DNA of 64,000 nucleotides from positions 3,224,001-3,288,000 of the forward strand of contig OZ245872.1 of the NCBI GenBank assembly GCA_965229345.1. Direction: 5' to 3'. Source of the stretch: PBB1 sp965229345. GTDB lineage: Bacteria > Pseudomonadota > Gammaproteobacteria > Burkholderiales > Burkholderiaceae_C. The notes under the pieces were generated by a model. That model saw only the letters and a program-made list of their open reading frames with translations, searched no databases and was not told where the DNA came from. Numbering within the stretch: the first letter of the stretch is position 1; the number at the start of each line of letters is the position of its first letter. A program made the position numbers and the translations under genes. Shown here piece after piece: positions 30,838 to 39,359 of the stretch.

Positions 30838-32229
30838 TCAGTGCGCCGCCTTGGCGATCTGGGCGTCGGGCTTCACGGCCAGCAGCGCGGCCATGAAGTC
30901 GGCCTCGATGCGGTGCAGTGCCTTCTCGGTGTGGCCCTCGAAGCGCAGCACCAGCACCGGCGTGGTGTTCGATGAGCGGATGAGGCCGAAACCATCCTTG
31001 TATTCAGCGCGCAACCCGTCGATGGTGATGACTTCGAGCGCACCAGGAAACTTGGCGGTTTCCAGCAGCTTCTGCACCAGCACCTTCGGCTCGCCTTCAG
31101 CGCAGGGCACGTTCAGCTCGGGCGTGTTGAAGCTGGTGGGCAGGGCGTTGAGCACCTTGCTGGGGTCTTTGCTGCGGCTCAATATTTCGAGCAGCCGCGC
31201 GGCGGTGTAGGTGGCGTCGTCGAAGCCGTACCAGCGCTCGCCGAAGAAGATGTGGCCGCTCATCTCGCCGGCCAGTGGCGCCTTCACCTGTTTCATCTTG
31301 GCCTTGACCAGCGAGTGGCCGGTCTTCCACATCAGCGGCTTGCCGCCTGCCTTGCGGATCACCGGCGCCAGGCGCTGGGTGCACTTCACGTCGAAGATGA
31401 TGGTGGCGCCGGCGTTGCGGCTGAGCACGTCTTTGGCGAACAGCATCAGCTGGCGGTCGGGGTAGATGATGTGGCCGTCTTTGGTGACCACGCCCAGACG
31501 GTCGCCGTCGCCGTCGAAGGCTAGGCCAATTTCGGCATCGGTGGTCTGCACCGTGCGGATCAGGTCGGCCAGGTTCTCGGGCTTGCTCGGGTCGGGGTGG
31601 TGGTTGGGGAAATCGCCATCGACCTTGGAATACAGCTCGGTCACCTCGCAGCCCAGCGCGCGCAGGATGCCCGGGGCCGAGGCGCCCGGGATGCCGTTGC
31701 CCGAGTCGACCACGATCTTCATCGGGCGCTTCAGCTTGGCGTCGCCAGTGATGCGTGCGCTGTACTCGGGCACGATGTCCATCGTCGCCGAGCGGCCAGG
31801 GTTCACCACGTAGTGTTCGGCTTCCATGCGCACGCGCAGGGCCTGGATCTCGTCGCCATAGATGGCGCGGCCGGCCAGCACCATCTTGAAGCCGTTGTAG
31901 TCCTTGGGGTTGTGGCTGCCGGTGACCATGATGCCGCTGTGACAGCCCTTGCGCCCGCGCGTGGCGGCCACGTAATACAGCATCGGCGTGGTGACGGCGC
32001 CCAGATCGACCACATCGAGCCCGGTAGAGGCCAGACCGCGGATCAACGCTGCGGCCAGCGCCGGCCCCGACAAACGCCCGTCGCGCCCCACCGCCACCGC
32101 CTTCTCGCCGGCCTTGACGGCCTCGCTGCCGAAGGCCCGGCCCAGGTGCTCGGCAAAGGTCTCATCGACCGTCTTGCCGACGATGCCGCGGATGTCATAA
32201 GCCTTGAAATTGGACGCGGTGACTTTCAT
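30838..32229 (-). CDS. phosphomannomutase/phosphoglucomutase
   Basis: 463 residues, the AlgC/ManB branch of the alpha-D-phosphohexomutases. The active-site serine loop reads MVTGSHNPKDYNG, with Ser as phosphoserine. The metal loop is FDGDGDRLG, the sugar-binding loop is GEMSGHIFFGERW, and the phosphate-binding loop RSSNTTPVLVLRFEG lies near the end. It interconverts mannose or glucose 6- and 1-phosphates, feeding GDP-mannose or UDP-glucose for lipopolysaccharide and exopolysaccharide. It is near full family length and starts at an ATG with a purine-rich upstream sequence. Confidence 0.94.
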   Translation of the reverse strand: MKVTASNFKAYDIRGIVGKTVDETFAEHLGRAFGSEAVKAGEKAVAVGRDGRLSGPALAAALIRGLASTGLDVVDLGAVTTPMLYYVAATRGRKGCHSGIMVTGSHNPKDYNGFKMVLAGRAIYGDEIQALRVRMEAEHYVVNPGRSATMDIVPEYSARITGDAKLKRPMKIVVDSGNGIPGASAPGILRALGCEVTELYSKVDGDFPNHHPDPSKPENLADLIRTVQTTDAEIGLAFDGDGDRLGVVTKDGHIIYPDRQLMLFAKDVLSRNAGATIIFDVKCTQRLAPVIRKAGGKPLMWKTGHSLVKAKMKQVKAPLAGEMSGHIFFGERWYGFDDATYTAARLLEILSRSKDPSKVLNALPTSFNTPELNVPCAEGEPKVLVQKLLETAKFPGALEVITIDGLRAEYKDGFGLIRSSNTTPVLVLRFEGHTEKALHRIEADFMAALLAVKPDAQIAKAAH

Positions 32230-32309
32230 GGAAGGCGGACCTTTCTGGGTTGCGGCGGATTGTAGGAGTGCAGGTTTTCAGCTCGGTGACGCCGCGCAGC
32301 GGGCCCAAA

Positions 32310-33212
32310 TCACCCGCGCGGATGGTGTGCCGCGTGCAGCGTTTTCAGACGTTCGCGCGCCACGTGGGTGTAGATCGTCGTCGTCGAGATGTCGGTATGC
32401 CCTAGCAACATCTGCACCGCCCGCAGATCGGCGCCGTGGTTCAGCAGGTGGGTGGCGAAGGCGTGGCGCAGCGTGTGCGGCGACAGCGGCACATGCACCC
32501 CGCCGCGCAGCGCGTGCTGCTTGATCAGGCGCCAGAACATCTGCCGGGTCATCGGCCCGCCGCGCGCGGTGACGAACAGCGCGTCGCTCACTTGCTTCTT
32601 CAAGATGTCGGCCCGCGCCGCTTCCAGGTAGCGCACCAGCCACACCCGCGCTTCCTCGCCGAACGGCACCAGCCGCTCTTTCGCGCCCTTGCCGGTGATG
32701 CGCAGGGCACCGTCCACCAGGCCCAGGTGCACTGTCTTCAGCGTGACCAGCTCGCTCACGCGCAAGCCGCTCGCGTACATCAGCTCGAGCATCGTGCGGT
32801 CGCGCAGGCCGAGCGGCGTGTCCACGTCGGGCGCGGCCAGCAGCGCCTCGACCTGCGCTTCGCTCAGGATCTTGGGCACGCGCAGCGGCTGCTTCGCGGC
32901 CAGCAGTTTCAGTGTCGGGTCGATGGTGATCAGGTGTTCGCGCAGCGCCCAGCGGAAGTAGCGCTTGAACACCGTCAGGCGTCGGTTGGTGCTGCTGGCC
33001 TTGCTGCCGGCGTGGCGCGCCACCGCGTAGTCGCGCAGGTGCAGCTCGGTGGTGGCGTTGAGTGCCGCGGCCGGTGTGCCGGCGAGCCAGTGCGCATACA
33101 GCGTCAGGTCGCGCCGGTAGGCGGCCAGGGTGTTGGCCGACAAGCCGTCCTCGATCCACAGCGCATCGATGAAGCGGTCGATCGCGGCAGCGCTCTCGTG
33201 TAGCGGACTCAT
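32310..33212 (-). CDS. xerD: site-specific tyrosine recombinase XerD
   Basis: 300 residues. A SAM-like core-binding N-domain (about 8-100) is followed by a catalytic domain with the full tyrosine recombinase set: R151 (YASGLRVSEL), K175 (TGKGAKER), H246-x-x-R249 (LSPHTLRH), H272 (LLGHTDI) and Tyr281 (TTTIYTHV). Sequence details (DGLSANTLAAYRRDL near the start) favour XerD over XerC. With XerC it resolves chromosome dimers at dif during division. There is no sign of an adjacent integrative element, so this is the housekeeping enzyme. Confidence 0.93.
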   Translation of the reverse strand: MSPLHESAAAIDRFIDALWIEDGLSANTLAAYRRDLTLYAHWLAGTPAAALNATTELHLRDYAVARHAGSKASSTNRRLTVFKRYFRWALREHLITIDPTLKLLAAKQPLRVPKILSEAQVEALLAAPDVDTPLGLRDRTMLELMYASGLRVSELVTLKTVHLGLVDGALRITGKGAKERLVPFGEEARVWLVRYLEAARADILKKQVSDALFVTARGGPMTRQMFWRLIKQHALRGGVHVPLSPHTLRHAFATHLLNHGADLRAVQMLLGHTDISTTTIYTHVARERLKTLHAAHHPRG

Positions 33213-33243
33213 GCGGTGATTCTCGCTGGCACACTTGGTGGCT

Positions 33244-34143
33244 ATGTCGAATGCGCTGTTGCTGGTGCCCGATCTGCTGTTGATCGTGGTCGGTTTTCTG
33301 CTGTGCCGCTACACGCCGCTGAACCGGACGGTGTGGGACGCGGCCGAACGGCTCACCTACTACCTGCTGTTCCCGGTGCTGCTGTTCGTGTCGATCACGA
33401 GGAGCCCGCTGCATCCGGCGCAGACCGCCAGCCTGGCGGCAGTGGGGGTGGGCACGCTGCTGTGCGGCGTCGCGCTGGCGTATGCGCTGAAGTGGTGGCC
33501 GGGTGTCGATGCGCGGCTGCATGCCTCGGGTGCGCAAACGGCGTTTCGCTTCAACTCCTTCATCGCACTGGCGGTGGCTGAACGCCTGGGCGGTGCCGAG
33601 GCGCTGACCTCGATGGCGCTGCTGGTCGCCCTCGGCGTGCCGATGTGCAACGTGGGCGCGGTGTGGCCGCTGGCGCGCCACGGCAGGCACCACTTCGGCC
33701 GCGAGCTGCTGCGCAACCCGCTGATCGTGAGCACGCTGGGCGGGCTGCTGTTCAATGTCGCCCAGTGGCACCTGCCCGATGTCGTCGGCGCCACGCTGCA
33801 CCGCATGGGTCTGGCGGCAATCCCGCTGGGACTGATGGCCGTCGGCGCGGGCCTGAAACTCGGTGGCCTCAAAGCTGCCCCCAAGCTGGCAGCAACATTG
33901 ATGACCATCCGCCACGGGGTCCTGCCCTTGATCGCGTGGGGACTGGCATCGCTGCTGACGCTCACACCCACACAGCGCACGGTCGTGCTGGCGTTCGCGG
34001 CCCTTCCCACCGCGTCGAGCGCCTATGTGCTGGCCGTGCGCATGGGTGGAAACGGCCCGTTCGTGGCCGGCCTGGTGACGTTGTCGACGCTGCTCGGGAT
34101 GGTCAGCGTGCCGCTCTGGCTGGCGATCGGCGCAGGCGGGTGA
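33244..34143 (+). CDS. AEC family transporter
   Basis: 299 residues with about ten hydrophobic helices in two halves, the layout of the auxin efflux carrier/malonate-type family. Helix 1 is LLLVPDLLLIVVGFLLC; conserved segments include FRFNSFIALAVAE, LGVPMCNVGAVWPLA and GAGLKLGGLK. Substrates in bacteria are usually organic anions, but none can be assigned. The start ATG at 33244 is preferred to a TTG and a GTG just upstream. It is divergent from xerD and ends one base before queG ends. Confidence 0.85.
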   Translation: MSNALLLVPDLLLIVVGFLLCRYTPLNRTVWDAAERLTYYLLFPVLLFVSITRSPLHPAQTASLAAVGVGTLLCGVALAYALKWWPGVDARLHASGAQTAFRFNSFIALAVAERLGGAEALTSMALLVALGVPMCNVGAVWPLARHGRHHFGRELLRNPLIVSTLGGLLFNVAQWHLPDVVGATLHRMGLAAIPLGLMAVGAGLKLGGLKAAPKLAATLMTIRHGVLPLIAWGLASLLTLTPTQRTVVLAFAALPTASSAYVLAVRMGGNGPFVAGLVTLSTLLGMVSVPLWLAIGAGG

Positions 34144-34144
34144 A

Positions 34145-35245
34145 TCAGGCGGCGAGCGCCCAGTCGATGTGCTCGCGCACCAGGTCGCTGGCACCGTCTC
34201 GCGCTGACACCAAGGCCGCTCGCAGTGCGGCACCCCAGGCGGCATCGGGCGATGTTCGCAACGCATTGCCCATCGCCACCGCGAGATTGCGTTGCCAGCG
34301 CTCGTGGCCGATGCGGCGGATCGCACTGCCTTCGGTGTGGTGCAGGAAATCGGCTTCGGTCCAGGCCCACAGTTCGAGCAGGCTCGGGTTGGCCAGCGCC
34401 GGGCGCACATCGAAGTCGGGCAGCGCATTGCGCTGCGCGTACTTGTTCCACGGGCACACCAGCTGGCAGTCGTCGCAGCCGTAGATGCGGTTGCCCATCG
34501 GCGCGCGAAACTCGAGCGGGATCGGGCCCGGGTGTTCGATCGTCAGGTAGCTGATGCAGCGGCGCGCGTCGAGCCGGTACGGAGCGACGATGGCCTGGGT
34601 GGGGCAGATGTCGATGCAGGCGCTGCAGCTGCCGCAGTGGGCGGCCACCGGCTCGGTCACCGCCAGCGGAAAGTCGAGGTAGATCTCGCCAAGGAAAAAC
34701 ATCGATCCCGCGTCGCGGTGCAGCGCCAGGGTGTGCTTGCCACGCCAGCCGGGCCCGCTGCGGGTGGCGAGCTCCACCTCGAGCACCGGCGCCGAATCGG
34801 TGAACACGCGGTAGCCAAACGGGCCGATCGCGCTGGCGATGCGATCGGCCAGCGCCTGCAGGCGCTGGCGCAGCACCTTGTGGTAATCGCGGCCCCGGGC
34901 ATAGACCGAGACGGTGGCTTGCTCAGGCGCCCCCAGCCGTTGCCATTCGATGGCCTGCCAATCACCGGTCGTCTCCGGCGTCGCAGCCGGCAGGTAATTC
35001 ATGCGCGCAGTCAGCACCCGCAAAGTGCCGGGCACCAGCTCGGCCGGCCGGGCACGCTTGAGGCCGTGGCGCGCCATGTAGTCCATGGCGCCATGGCAGC
35101 CTTCGGACAACCACGCCTGCAGGCCGGGTTCTGCAGCGCTCAGATCGACGTCGGACACACCGATCTGGGAAAATCCCAGCTCAGTCGCCCACGCTTGCAT
35201 GCGCGGCCACCACAGCGTCGGGTCCACACGGTCCGCAGTCCACAT
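34145..35245 (-). CDS. queG: epoxyqueuosine reductase QueG
   Basis: 366 residues. An N-terminal cobalamin-binding region with FSQIGVSDVDLS and GAMDYMARH is followed by two 4Fe-4S cluster motifs: CGSCSACIDICPT (near 205) and CDDCQLVCPWNKYA (near 260). A C-terminal HEAT-like helical tail ends the protein. QueG reduces epoxyqueuosine to queuosine in tRNA, the last step of the pathway. The gene is divergent from tsaE, as in many betaproteobacteria. Confidence 0.95.
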   Translation of the reverse strand: MWTADRVDPTLWWPRMQAWATELGFSQIGVSDVDLSAAEPGLQAWLSEGCHGAMDYMARHGLKRARPAELVPGTLRVLTARMNYLPAATPETTGDWQAIEWQRLGAPEQATVSVYARGRDYHKVLRQRLQALADRIASAIGPFGYRVFTDSAPVLEVELATRSGPGWRGKHTLALHRDAGSMFFLGEIYLDFPLAVTEPVAAHCGSCSACIDICPTQAIVAPYRLDARRCISYLTIEHPGPIPLEFRAPMGNRIYGCDDCQLVCPWNKYAQRNALPDFDVRPALANPSLLELWAWTEADFLHHTEGSAIRRIGHERWQRNLAVAMGNALRTSPDAAWGAALRAALVSARDGASDLVREHIDWALAA

Positions 35246-35290
35246 GCCTTTGTCTTCTCCTCGCCAACGACAGCACCGCCATACGCCGGC

Positions 35291-35794
35291 ATGCCGATCT
35301 TAGAAGCCCGCACCACCCGCACTGTGCTTTGGGCCGACGAGGCCGGCTGCGCAGCCACCGCCCACGAACTGGCGGGCCGCCCCTCGCTGCGACATGCCTG
35401 CATCGAACTGCACGGCAACCTGGGCGCAGGCAAGACCTCCTTCGTGCGCCACCTGCTGCGCGCGCTCGGTGTCAGTGGGCCGATCAAGAGCCCGACCTAC
35501 GCGGTGATGGAGCCCTACGCCCTGCCCGGCCTGGCCATCTGGCACTTCGACTTCTATCGTTTCGAGGATCCGCAGGAGTTCGAGGACGCCGGTTTCCGCG
35601 AGATCTTCGCAAGCCCCGGGTTGAAGCTGATCGAATGGCCGGAGCGCGCCGCCGGCCTGCTGCCCACCAGCGACCTGCGCATCGAGATCGCCATGACCGA
35701 TGCGGCATCGGACGAAGCCGCCGATCAGGACGACACCCGCCGGCAGGTCACCTTCCAGGCCGAGACGCCACTCGGCCTCACGCTGTTGCCATGA
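35291..35794 (+). CDS. tsaE: tRNA threonylcarbamoyladenosine biosynthesis protein TsaE
   Basis: 167 residues. P-loop ATPase with Walker A GNLGAGKTSF (42-51), the family motif SPTYAVMEPY, HFDFYRFEDPQEFEDAGF, and LIEWPERA near the end. It works with TsaB and TsaD to make the universal t6A37 tRNA modification. The ATG at 35291 was chosen because the family begins just before it; the much longer open frame runs antisense through queG. It overlaps amiC by ATGA. Confidence 0.95.
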   Translation: MPILEARTTRTVLWADEAGCAATAHELAGRPSLRHACIELHGNLGAGKTSFVRHLLRALGVSGPIKSPTYAVMEPYALPGLAIWHFDFYRFEDPQEFEDAGFREIFASPGLKLIEWPERAAGLLPTSDLRIEIAMTDAASDEAADQDDTRRQVTFQAETPLGLTLLP

Positions 35795-37191
35795 AAGCAG
35801 CGCCGCGCCTGCGATGCCCGGCTCGTCGCCGGGCGCTGGCGCGCATGGGCACGCTGGTGCTGGCGCTGGGTGCGCGGCATCTCGCGCGCGGTGCCGCCAT
35901 CGTCGCCGTGCGGGTGTGGCCAGCGGCGGACTACACCCGGGTCACGATCGAGTCCGACAACGCGCTGGCGGCCAAGCATTTCCTGGCCGAGAACCCACCA
36001 CGGCTGGTGATCGATGTCGACGGGCTCGACCTGAGCCCGCAGCTGCGGGACCTGGTCGGGCAGGTGCGCGCCGACGACCCGTTCATCGCCGGTGTGCGCG
36101 TCGGGCAGTACCAGCCCCGCGTGGTGCGGCTGGTGATCGACCTGAAGCAATCCATCCAGCCGCAGTTGTTCTCGCTGGCCCCGGTGGCGGCGTACCGGCA
36201 TCGGCTGGTGTTCGATCTCTACCCGACACAAGAGCCCGATCTGCTGCTTGCGCTGGTGCAGGAACGGGAACAGGCCGAGCAGCAGGCGGCGCAGGCCGTG
36301 CGCGATGCGCTGGGCGAGTTCATCGGCCAGGTCGATCGGCCCGCCACGGCGCCGGGGCCCGGGGCCAGCGCCCCGGTGACGCCTCGTCCGCCCACGGCCG
36401 AAGCGGCTGCCTCGCACCCCGGCCCGACGCGGGCGGCCGCAGAGGCCGGCGATACGGCCACTCCATCATCCAAGCGCACCAACCGGCTGGTGATCGTCGC
36501 GCTCGACCCCGGCCATGGTGGCGAAGACCCCGGCGCCATCGGCCCGAGCGGACTGCGCGAGAAGGACGTGGCGCTGGCGGTCGCGCTGCAGCTGCGCGAG
36601 CGGCTGAACGCCGTGCCCGGCATGCGCGCCATGCTGACGCGCGACGCCGACTTCTTCGTGCCGCTGCAGGACCGGGTGCGCAAGGCGCGCCGGGTGCAAG
36701 CCGATCTGTTCGTATCAATCCATGCCGATGCCTTCTTCACGCCGGAGGCGCGCGGCGCCTCGGTGTTTGCGCTGAGTCAGGGCGGCGCCAGCAGCGCGGC
36801 CGCGCGCTGGATGGCCAACCGCGAGAACCTGGCCGATGCCGTCGGCGGGATCAACGTCAAGGTGAAAGACACCTCGGTGATGCACGCGCTGCTCGACATG
36901 AGCACCACCGCGCAGATCAAGGACAGCCTGCGCCTGGGCGGCGAGGTGCTGGGCCAGATCGGCCGCGTCGGGCGGCTGCACAAGGCCAGCGTCGAACAGG
37001 CCGGCTTCGCGGTGCTGAAGGCGCCGGACATCCCGTCGATCCTGGTGGAGACTGCCTTCATTTCCAATCCCGACGAGGAAGCCAAGCTGCGCGACGAGCG
37101 CTACCGCGCGCGGCTGGTCGAAGCGTTGTGCACAGGCATCAAACGCTACTTCGCAAAGAACCCGCCGCTGGCTCGGAACCGCGGAACCTGA
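35791..37191 (+). CDS. amiC: N-acetylmuramoyl-L-alanine amidase AmiC
   Basis: 466 residues. The Arg-rich N-terminus (PARRRALARMGTLVLALGA) resembles a twin-arginine signal, as expected for AmiC. It is followed by an AMIN domain (about 40-145) and a Pro/Ala linker. The Amidase_3 domain has zinc ligands in DPGHGGEDPG (H242, E245) and SIHAD (H311), and a catalytic Glu420 in VETAFISNP. It cleaves septal peptidoglycan during daughter-cell separation. The ATGA overlap with tsaE reproduces the common tsaE-amiC pair. Confidence 0.94.
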   Translation: MKAAPRLRCPARRRALARMGTLVLALGARHLARGAAIVAVRVWPAADYTRVTIESDNALAAKHFLAENPPRLVIDVDGLDLSPQLRDLVGQVRADDPFIAGVRVGQYQPRVVRLVIDLKQSIQPQLFSLAPVAAYRHRLVFDLYPTQEPDLLLALVQEREQAEQQAAQAVRDALGEFIGQVDRPATAPGPGASAPVTPRPPTAEAAASHPGPTRAAAEAGDTATPSSKRTNRLVIVALDPGHGGEDPGAIGPSGLREKDVALAVALQLRERLNAVPGMRAMLTRDADFFVPLQDRVRKARRVQADLFVSIHADAFFTPEARGASVFALSQGGASSAAARWMANRENLADAVGGINVKVKDTSVMHALLDMSTTAQIKDSLRLGGEVLGQIGRVGRLHKASVEQAGFAVLKAPDIPSILVETAFISNPDEEAKLRDERYRARLVEALCTGIKRYFAKNPPLARNRGT

Positions 37192-37236
37192 GGTCGAGCG
37201 GGTATCCTTGGAGGATCGCCCTTTTTTTGCCTCACC

Positions 37237-38355
37237 GTGACCGCTACCGCCACCCTCGACGAGCCCGTCGTCAGCGCATCGCCAGGCGTCGCACTCGACC
37301 CCGCCTGGCAGGAACGGGCACGCAGCCTGATCGGCGACTTGTTCCGCCGCTCCGCTGCGATCTACTGGACCGATCTGCTGCTGAGTTCGACGCTCGCCTG
37401 GGCGTTGACCGCCATTTATTTCACCGCGCCGGCCTGGAGTGCCTTGCAGATCGTGGCCTTCGTGGGTGCCAGCGTGCTGTTCTTCCGCGTGGGGACATTC
37501 ATTCACGAGATCGTCCACATGCCAGGCGGGCAGATGACCGGCTTCAAGCGTGCCTGGAACGTGCTGCTGGGCATCCCGCTGCTGATGCCGTGGGTGCTGT
37601 ACCGCAACCACATCGAGCACCACAACCACCTGCAGTTCGGCACCCCGGCCGACGGTGAATACCTGCCGCTGGGCTCGTCGCCGCAAACCGAGACACTGAA
37701 ATACGTCGGCCAGGCCCCGCTGCTGCCGCTGTTCATGATCGTGCGCTTCGGCGTGCTGGGCCCGCTGTCGTGGTTCCACAGCGGCCTGCGTGAATGGGTG
37801 CTGACCCGGGTTTCCGCTGCGGTGTCGAACCCTTACTACGCCAAGCGCTTCCCGAAGCGTGACGAGCGGCATCTGCTGATCGTCGAGGCCCTGTGCTTCG
37901 CCTACCTGGCCACGATCGCGTTCCTGATCTGGCAGGGCTCGATCAGCGTCACGCAGTTCTTCATGGGCTATGCGCTGCTGGCGTTCACGCTCGGGCTGAA
38001 CTGGGTGCGCAACCTGGCAGCGCACCGCTACGTCAATGGCGGCGAGCGCATGACGATGGCCGAGCAGGTGGCCGAGTCGATCAACATCACCGGGCAGACT
38101 TGGCTGACGGTGTTCATGTTTCCCGTCGGCCTGCGTTACCACGCGCTGCACCACATGTTCCCGGCCCTGCCCTACCACCACCTGGGCGAGGCGCATCGGC
38201 GCCTGATGGCTGGCCTGCCGGCCGACGCGCTCTACCGGGGCTGCAACCGCGACAGCTACTTCGGCGCCGTCCGCGAGCTGTGGCAGTCGGCCCGGCAGAC
38301 GCCGCGCGGGCAGTCGGCGATGCGGGCCTGGTCGCCGGGCACCGGGCGCTCTTGA
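37237..38355 (+). CDS. membrane fatty acid desaturase/hydroxylase
   Basis: 372 residues with several membrane helices. It carries the three His boxes of the non-haem di-iron family: HEIVH (90-94), HIEHHNH (125-131) and HALHH (302-306). It could desaturate or hydroxylate a lipid acyl chain or a carotenoid-like substrate. The start is GTG at 37237. The downstream lipid-kinase gene starts inside its stop (TTGA), so the two are coupled. Next to lipid kinase, exporter and acyltransferase genes, a lipid-tailoring role is the best reading. Confidence 0.85.
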   Translation: MTATATLDEPVVSASPGVALDPAWQERARSLIGDLFRRSAAIYWTDLLLSSTLAWALTAIYFTAPAWSALQIVAFVGASVLFFRVGTFIHEIVHMPGGQMTGFKRAWNVLLGIPLLMPWVLYRNHIEHHNHLQFGTPADGEYLPLGSSPQTETLKYVGQAPLLPLFMIVRFGVLGPLSWFHSGLREWVLTRVSAAVSNPYYAKRFPKRDERHLLIVEALCFAYLATIAFLIWQGSISVTQFFMGYALLAFTLGLNWVRNLAAHRYVNGGERMTMAEQVAESINITGQTWLTVFMFPVGLRYHALHHMFPALPYHHLGEAHRRLMAGLPADALYRGCNRDSYFGAVRELWQSARQTPRGQSAMRAWSPGTGRS

Positions 38356-39359
38356 ACGCGCGCGCCTCCGCGCTGGCAACGCCGGACTCCTCGATCGTTG
38401 CCACGGCAAGCACGCCCCCGTGCCTGATCGTCAACCCGCGCAGCTTCAGTGCCTCGCGGGGCTTGGCTGCGCAGGCCACGGCGCTGGCGCGCTCGCATGG
38501 CGCCGAGGTGGTCACTGTCGACAGCCCGGAGGCCACGCGCGCGGCCATCGCGGGCATCCTCATGCGGCGTCAGCGCCAGGTGATGTTGCTCGCCGGCGAC
38601 GGCACGGTGTGTGCCATCGTGGATCAGTTGTCGAACCTGCCGGCCGGCGCCTGGACGCCGGATCTGCTGGTGCTGCCTGGTGGGCGCACGAACCTGACGG
38701 CAGCCGACCTGGTACCCGGTGGGCGGGCCTTGCCGACCTTGAAGCGGGCGCTGCTGCGTGCCCATGAACAACGCTGGGACGCGGCCGTGGAAGAGCGGTG
38801 CGCGCTGCGCATCGGGCATGCCGGCGCCCCGACACGGCATGGCTTTTTCTTCTCCGCGGCACTGATCGACAGCGTGATCCGTGAATGCCACCAGCACCGT
38901 GCCGATCTCGATCAGCACGGTGACCTGAGCACGATCGGCTATCTGCTGCGGCTGGCGGGGCGCGCGATGCTCGGGCGCGCGGGCCTGAGCTGCCCGAGCC
39001 TGCAGGTCGATGCCGGAGCGTGCGGTGCACAGAACGGTCCTGTGCGGCTGCTGCTGGCGACGACACTGCTGCACCGCACCGGGCTGTTCGATCCGTATGC
39101 ACCGCGCGGCCAGGGCGAGGTTCGCCTGACTTCCGTCAGCCGATCCGCACCGCACTTCTGGCGCACACTGCCACGCCTGTTGACCGGTCGCTACACGCCG
39201 GCGATGAATGCCGACAACGGTTACCTCAGCGGGCGCTGCGAGCAGGTGCAGATCGGCGGCCTGACCAGCTACATGCTGGACGGCGAAGCCTTCGATGCCG
39301 ACCCCACCCGGTCCGTGACCCTCAGCGCAGGCCCGCGGCTGCGCTTCATCCGGCCATGA
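38352..39359 (+). CDS. diacylglycerol kinase catalytic domain protein (lipid kinase)
   Basis: 335 residues from a TTG that overlaps the desaturase stop. DAGK_cat signatures are CLIVNPRSFSAS near 25, LLAGDGTVCAI (the GGDGT nucleotide loop, here AGDGT) and VLPGGRTNLTA. The C-terminal YegS-like domain follows. Members phosphorylate diacylglycerol, ceramide, sphingoid bases or undecaprenol. The first Gly of GGDGT is replaced by Ala, and Asn of PxGTxN is kept in a changed context (GGRTN), which hints at a divergent substrate. It is coupled to the exporter gene by an ATGA-type overlap. Confidence 0.75.
   Translation: MNARASALATPDSSIVATASTPPCLIVNPRSFSASRGLAAQATALARSHGAEVVTVDSPEATRAAIAGILMRRQRQVMLLAGDGTVCAIVDQLSNLPAGAWTPDLLVLPGGRTNLTAADLVPGGRALPTLKRALLRAHEQRWDAAVEERCALRIGHAGAPTRHGFFFSAALIDSVIRECHQHRADLDQHGDLSTIGYLLRLAGRAMLGRAGLSCPSLQVDAGACGAQNGPVRLLLATTLLHRTGLFDPYAPRGQGEVRLTSVSRSAPHFWRTLPRLLTGRYTPAMNADNGYLSGRCEQVQIGGLTSYMLDGEAFDADPTRSVTLSAGPRLRFIRP

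Noticed and set aside
32310..33212. Tyrosine recombinase as a sign of an integrated element
   Set aside because: The sequence is a typical XerD housekeeping enzyme without attachment sites or cargo genes nearby.
32278..34428. 716-codon minus-strand open frame
   Set aside because: It runs through xerD in another frame and antisense to the AEC transporter; both real genes have full motif sets.
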